Positions 58,679-64,000 of a stretch of 64,000 bases of DNA are shown piece by piece. Every line of letters starts with the position of its first letter. Position 1 is the first letter of the stretch. This DNA comes from Paralvinella palmiformis. Lineage: Eukaryota; Annelida; Polychaeta; Terebellida; Alvinellidae. The stretch spans positions 439,001 to 503,000 of the forward strand of contig JAODUP010000320.1 in the NCBI GenBank assembly GCA_025642065.1. The letters run 5' to 3'. The notes under the pieces were generated by a model. That model ran no database searches, was not told where the DNA came from, and saw only the letters and a program-made list of their open reading frames with translations. The position numbers and the translations under genes were made by a program.

Positions 58679-58754
58679 AATCCAAAAGGTAGTCTTAACT
58701 ACCATAGCAGGTATAAAGATCAAAACAAGATATAGTTGTTATCATTGACCTAAA

Positions 58755-58995
58755 GGTTTTATATTTAGGTCAATGGTTGTTATACTCGACCTTTCTACGG
58801 CGTTTGACACCATTGACCGTAAACATATTTTCTGTTGAGATCATCATTTTAGCATTATAAAGACAAAGTACGGACTTAATGGATCGGCGGCTATCTCGTT
58901 CAGAGATACCAGTCAGTTTCCTCGAATGGTTTCTGGCGTTCTTCAAGGATCTGTCATTGTCCTATTTTGCCTGCCAAATGACCAGAAGTGGTCGT
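58755..58995 (+). mobile_element. LINE reverse transcriptase fragment
   Basis: MVVILDLSTAFDTIDRKH (palm motif A) and, 40 codons on, FPRMVSGVLQGSVI (motif B) are visible with stops between. Short and decayed. Confidence 0.65.
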
Positions 58996-59371
58996 AAAAC
59001 ACGTTCGAGTCTGTTATGGGACAAAAGAAGTACAATCCGTACAAACACACCTTGATATTATTATCTAACGCTACCATCTCAATAATCATTTCTATACTGA
59101 AGACATGCATTTATGTCAATGTTTACATATCTCGTTATAATAAAATAATGAAAGCATCCACACACGATACCCAAGAGTCTATTGGAGTCCCTCTAAAGCG
59201 TAATAATCAAATCTTGTTTTTATCACCACAAACAAAATTAGATTAAACATAATTCTTAAAACAAATTCTATTAGCCTAGTTCATACCGATCGAGTCGAGT
59301 TGATAGCTAGGCCTAGGCCTCTATATGGCTGATATATTGGATACATACACAGGCCATATACCTATATCTAA

Positions 59372-59374
<3 letters not shown>

Positions 59375-59431
<57 letters not shown>
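59375..59431. repeat. (TA)n microsatellite
   Basis: Dinucleotide run in the LINE-rich right flank. A (TC)n tract follows at 59601-59632. Confidence 0.9.
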
Positions 59432-59434
<3 letters not shown>

Positions 59435-59599
59435 ACCATTATAAGAAAATTACATATAACACAGTAGCACGTATATACTGAAATTTCGCGACACACACAG
59501 TCACACAAATGTTAAAAGTTTACTTGCATAGGCTATCCGGCAATGTCAGTCAATCCCCATACGCCAATCCTGCTACGTACTGACCTTGGGATGTTTTCT

Positions 59600-59634
<35 letters not shown>

Positions 59635-59754
59635 GCGCGTGTGATGGCATATACTATGTTTATAGACTAACTACATGAGACATCATAAAGTGTTTTTCCT
59701 TAAAAGTTTCGCATTTGGTCTGAATAAATGTCACTACCATATGCATATTGTTGT

Positions 59755-60920
59755 GCATATTATATCATATATGTTGTGTTTGAACAGCAAATAAAATTAC
59801 AGACATACCCCCAGTATCGGTATCGACCATATAAAGAAATGAACATATTCTCAATTATGTGCTTAAAATTATTAATTGTTTTAACATTGCGAACATTTGC
59901 ATCTAATTGGTTCCATAATTTAATACCCATAATACTAATTAACATTAACTTTCTATTCGTTTTACAATATTTTACATTTTACTAGACTTGGTACTATATT
60001 AATGTATGTCTTCTATTGTTATGCATTTTTTTCTATATTGATATGTTATTTTAGACTTTATAGATTATAATCAAGGTTTTTAATTTTACAATATCTAAAC
60101 ATTTTCAAACAGTTACATTGAACAAATAATTTATGGATGGGTATGATCTAAATAGCTAGCTTTGGCAATATTGCGGATTGCCTTCTTTTGTAATAGCATT
60201 AAATTATGTTATTTGAGACTTGTAAGTATTTCCCCATATCTCACATGTATACAGGTAACTTAAGTAGGGAAGTATTAATTAATGAACAGTATAACACGTA
60301 TAAGTGGTTTGTTTTCAAGCCTGCGTTTGACTTTATATATAACAGAAATATATTTCTAGATATTTTTACAAATAGCACTAATATGATTGGACCATGACAT
60401 TTTTCATCTACCAATACTCCTAGGAATTTAGTAACCTGTACTCTACTGACCTCTAATCCATCAATCTTGAGTTTACAATAATAATCTAGATAAGGCTTAT
60501 TATGGAAACACACGTAATTTGTTTTATTGATATTCAGAGATAACTTATTAGCCTTAAACGATTGACCCATTTGCCTTAATTCATTGTTCAGCACATTATT
60601 AACCTCCGTTATACTTTAGCCAGCACAGAATACATTGGTATCATCAACGAACAGTATAAATTTTAATTTATTTGAAATATTTGCCAGTTCGGTGATATAT
60701 AGTAAAAATAAAATAGGTCCTTGTGGAATTCCACATAGCATAATTCTATAATCTGAACAAATGTCATCATAAACAACAAATTGCTTTCTGTTAGTTAAAT
60801 CCTTTTTATCCAACTTGAAGCAATACCTTGGACACCATAATGGCATAGTTCTTAACCAAAATGGAATTATCTATGGTCTCAAATGCTTTCTTCAAAATAT
60901 TAGGTTTTCCTTCTTTTTAT
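59755..60920 (-). mobile_element. Decayed LINE reverse transcriptase, minus strand
   Basis: From high to low coordinates: KKAFETIDNSIL (motif A), CGIPQGPILFLLYI (motif B), FILFVDDTNVF (motif C), and FKANKLSLNINKTNYVCF (thumb). The C-terminal block IMGIKLWNQLDANV lies near 59930. Interrupted by frameshifts; a contiguous 1.1-kb piece. Confidence 0.75.
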
Positions 60921-61564
60921 TATCCAGTTATACCAATGTAAATAGGGGTCAACCAAACATGTTATATTCAGGCACGAGAATTTTCAGGTTTTTGCTCGAT
61001 TTCCGGTTTTTCCAGAGCCGAAAATAACGTTTTTCTGATTCATGTAAATCGGATTTTAAAATGTGTCTGTGTATGGGAGGGGGGGGATTTTTTTTCTATA
61101 TTTTGCCTACTGTTCGTGTCTTTTGGCACGTTTTGCTGGACAACTCTGTCCACGTGTACACAAAAAGCTCCATTTTCCATAAAAAAATGGAATCTTCATG
61201 ACAATATATGGAAAAACTTCAAAGCTAATAATGGGGTGTAGCCCAAACTGATGGTTTGAATAAAATTTCTCTTGCAAAAGACATGTTTTATCTCCAATCA
61301 GTAGTCTCAGATTGTCCTAAAAATGCCCAAAACACCTTTTTTTTCTCGGAAACTTACAGCTCCACCCGAACATCCAGCTGCATATATGGCTCCTTCGCTC
61401 TGCGATTTCCTTTCTTACTTGTCAGGTCCCCCCCCCCCTCAACGGCCCCTTTCATGCCTGAACATTACAGTATAGTTGGTATAGCTCAAGCAGTTTTACA
61501 TTTCTCAACAAGGCATTATAGGTTTTGCATGATTTCAGAATTATCCAAGTCACAATCATAGTGT
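60921..61564. other. Spacer with G- and C-tracts
   Basis: G-run at 61078-61087 and C-run at 61429-61438. A 101-codon plus ORF (61256-61561) has no recognisable motif and no coding-like composition. Confidence 0.4.
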
Positions 61565-62580
61565 GCCCAATAGCATTGATTTCATGCTAAGTCAGCTCGG
61601 CCGACGAATATATACTTCATGTCAAATCGCTCTGATCTACTTATATTGGCCAGTGAAGATTTACTCCATTTCAAATTATCCTGGTCTGCTACTGGTTGAT
61701 GAATATTTATTTCATATAAAAGTCACTTGGCCTGCCATTGGCCGATGAATCTAGCGCTTAAGCAGCTGGCACCTCGTGTCCAGGGTCACAGGTTCGATTC
61801 CAGAAAGAGGTCTAAACTTTTCCAGAGATTAATTTCTCGGCTCACAATATCGTGGGTGGCTGACCACGTTAAATGGCGCTGCCGTATCACTGAATTATTA
61901 AAAATAAAGGGGGATATTAAAGACCTCCCGAGGACGTAAACAACTTTGGCAGTGACCACCCTCAGGGTATTTCAGCTCCATCTTTCCGTACTGCTCCCCT
62001 GTGACAGGTGAGGGAGGCGAGTTCTCAACCACTCCAACATAGAGGCTGTGCCGAATAAGCGACAGCCTGAGGAACCCCCCCCCAAACAAACATTTGCCTG
62101 GTCTGCTATTCGCTGGTGAATATTTACTGGATTTCAAATCGGCCTAACCTGCTATTGGCTAGTGAAAATTTACTCTATGAAGTCTGATATTGGCCGCCGA
62201 ATATTGACTTCATATAAAACCAGGTTTGGCTTAGTATTGCCCAATGAATATTTACTTCATATCTAATCGGCATGATCTGCTATTGGCTGGTGAAGATTTA
62301 CTCCATATCAAATCAGACTGGCCGCTATTGATCACTGAAAATTTACTCTATATCCAATCAATCTGGCCTTCTACTGGCCAGTAAAGATTTAATGTAGATC
62401 AAATATTTATGCTAACCAAATCAGCCTCATTTGCTATTAGCCTGTTAATTGTTACTCCGTATCAAATGGACTTGGCCTGCAATCACCCGGTGAATGTTTA
62501 TTCCACAAAGTTGGCTAGTGACTAATTTTTAATATAACATTAGCCTGGTCTGTTATTGACTGGCAAATGTCTACGTAATG
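61565..62580. repeat. Degenerate tandem array of about 46-bp units
   Basis: Phrases of the form TTGGC-x-x-GTGAA-x-ATTTACT-x-x-AT-x-x-CAAAT recur every 42-46 bp (for example at 61647, 61693, 61739, 62114 and 62156). There are about 14 units once the SINE-B at 61745-62093 is removed. Strongly diverged. Confidence 0.7.
61745..62093 (+). mobile_element. SINE family B inside a degenerate tandem array
   Basis: Complete family-B copy (CAGGGTCACAGGTTCGATTC to AAGCGACAGCCTGAGGAACC). It interrupts the 46-bp array of 61565-62580, so the array is older. Confidence 0.8.
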
Positions 62581-63390
62581 TCACATCATCCCCGTCCTGT
62601 TATTTAAACAGTAGAGTTATTAAATTATAAATAGTTATGCTGCTAGGTATCAATGAGTTATTAGTTATTAGGACTATACCAGTTACGCCAGTGATCGAGT
62701 ACACACGTATCGTAAATAGCTTTATTTACTACAAACCAGAATCTGTCTAATTTAAACGCCAATTAATAACCCAAATGACCTACACTTGAGCATAACCAAC
62801 GCACAACTGCCAATAACGAAACCAGACTTAACGACATACCTGTTTGTCCGTTCCAACTGGTGTCGAATTGTGCGGTGCTACAGACATGCCATTGCTACAG
62901 ATACCATTTGTTAAACGCCACAGTTTAAACACGCAACAGAAAAATCGGGACACTGCGATACGCACTTCGCATTTCATTTGGTTATAGTACATTTCAATTT
63001 CTGTGCAGAATTGCACCAAAGAGAGATTCCTTATCGGACGCCATTGGCATACAGAATTCGCATAGCCATCAATCGGTGTCCCTGGTTCTCCTCGCGCTTT
63101 CTTCGATACAATCAGAATCTTGTAATGTCCCCTCTCGCGATTAAAAACGATACTTTTTATAAGATAATCCGAGCCCACCGTGACTACTGGAGTTAGACTA
63201 AATGTTGGTAGTAATCTGTATATAGCTTCAAACACGGGGATGCAAACATATACCGTTAAATGGGAAACTAATTATGTCGGGATACCGAGCGAGTGAGTGA
63301 GTGAGTGAGTGAGTGAGTGAGTGGTCATCATAAATTTCATCAAGTTAAAAAAGTGTTTTCTTATTATTATTTACCAAAGTGAATTTGTGA
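62580..63390. other. Right-flank unique-looking sequence
   Basis: Contains a 135-codon minus-strand ORF (62828-63235) of unrecognised product whose 3' end touches a GTATGT donor (Q/GTATGT at about 62841). It lies head to head with the plus-strand exon at 63394. No further support. Confidence 0.25.
63289..63322. repeat. (GAGT)n microsatellite
   Basis: Eight GAGT units, 72 bp upstream of the candidate first exon at 63394. A further (TA)n lies at 63866-63917. Confidence 0.9.
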
Positions 63391-63393
63391 ATC

Positions 63394-63438
63394 ATGAGTA
63401 GCGACGAAGTAGCGACAGTAGCGACGAAACGCCGTGAA
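63394..63438 (+). CDS. Possible first coding exon of a gene leaving the window
   Basis: ATG followed by 14 codons (MSSDEVATVATKRRE) ends at a perfect GTAAGTAT donor. The protein start is charged and soluble. The rest of the gene would lie beyond 64000, so identity cannot be judged. Support is only the start codon plus a consensus splice donor; a chance occurrence is possible. Confidence 0.35.
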
Positions 63439-63863
63439 GTAAGTATTTTCCACCGTTACTATTTACAAGTTATGTGAGAGTTGCAGCGATATATATGTTG
63501 CAACCTTTCAATGAAAAGTTTCCACTGAAATATAACCTAACTATAATCCATACCGTAACGGAACCATAACGGAATATAACATGGCATAGCATAACGTAAC
63601 AAAGAATAACGTAACATCATACATTACAATGCAATGCAAAAGGCATAACGCACGGCTATATAGGGAGGTTTATTCAGCTAGTCGAACCCTGAGTGAAGTT
63701 GAATTCAGCGTCTGTGGTGTCGACCTATTGTTATGTAGAGGTTTCTTTTGAACCACAGCAAATATTTGTTGGTAAACTGTGGTGTCAAAGTAGTTATCTT
63801 GTAAATGTATTAGCTTATTGTTGTGCTGTGATTTCAAATGGTGTATTGTATATGCGTTTTCGC

Positions 63864-63921
<58 letters not shown>

Positions 63922-64000
63922 TATATAACTAGATAACAGGCAGACGTGTTTGGTTGATGCCATCTTGGTGAGAACTTCCATTGGTACTCGCCTATCTATG

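Overview
This is a window of animal nuclear DNA, probably from a marine invertebrate. A mollusc or another lophotrochozoan is my best guess, but nothing in the sequence fixes the species. The evidence is GT-AG introns, an intron-rich polycystin gene, tRNA-derived SINEs, APE-type LINEs, hAT elements and abundant (TA)n in an AT-rich background. No bacterial, plasmid or phage features are present.

Two protein-coding genes can be reconstructed completely, both on the minus strand. The first (4607-28903) is a polycystin-1 family receptor/channel with 28 coding exons. Every exon phase joins in frame, giving 8,805 nt and 2,934 residues. Its order is signal peptide, LamG/ConA-like domain, WSC domain, about five PKD repeats, REJ, a Cys-rich insert, GAIN/GPS, first membrane helix, PLAT, then the polycystin membrane and pore region. 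The second (33827-46423) is geranylgeranyl diphosphate synthase (GGPS1), with 11 coding exons and 319 residues, carrying both Asp-rich catalytic motifs. A short exon-like ORF of unknown identity sits inside GGPS1 intron 9. A likely first exon of a plus-strand gene appears near the right edge (63394-63438).

The rest is mostly repeats. Left flank (1-4600): a Gypsy reverse-transcriptase fragment and a long-TIR MITE. Introns of the polycystin gene: several SINE families, many (TA)n tracts, a 47-bp tandem array with three-unit higher-order structure, and a copy of an unnamed repeat that recurs in a GGPS1 intron. Between the genes (29-33.8 kb): SINEs, one nested inside another, and a short MITE. 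GGPS1 introns: a LINE fragment and a 1.7-kb hAT element with TIRs and a near-perfect 8-bp target duplication.

The right third (47-64 kb) is an accessory region. It holds three fold-back elements built from short phrase-like modules, a nearly full-length but broken LINE (about 50.3-56.4 kb) that splits an older MITE, fragments of several other LINEs, and a degenerate 46-bp array split by a SINE.

The most unusual feature is the ORF1 of the 50-56 kb LINE. After a coiled coil and an RRM-like region it encodes a segment that resembles the IMPACT/YigZ (UPF0029) domain. The second most unusual is the Cys-rich insert between REJ and GAIN in the polycystin.
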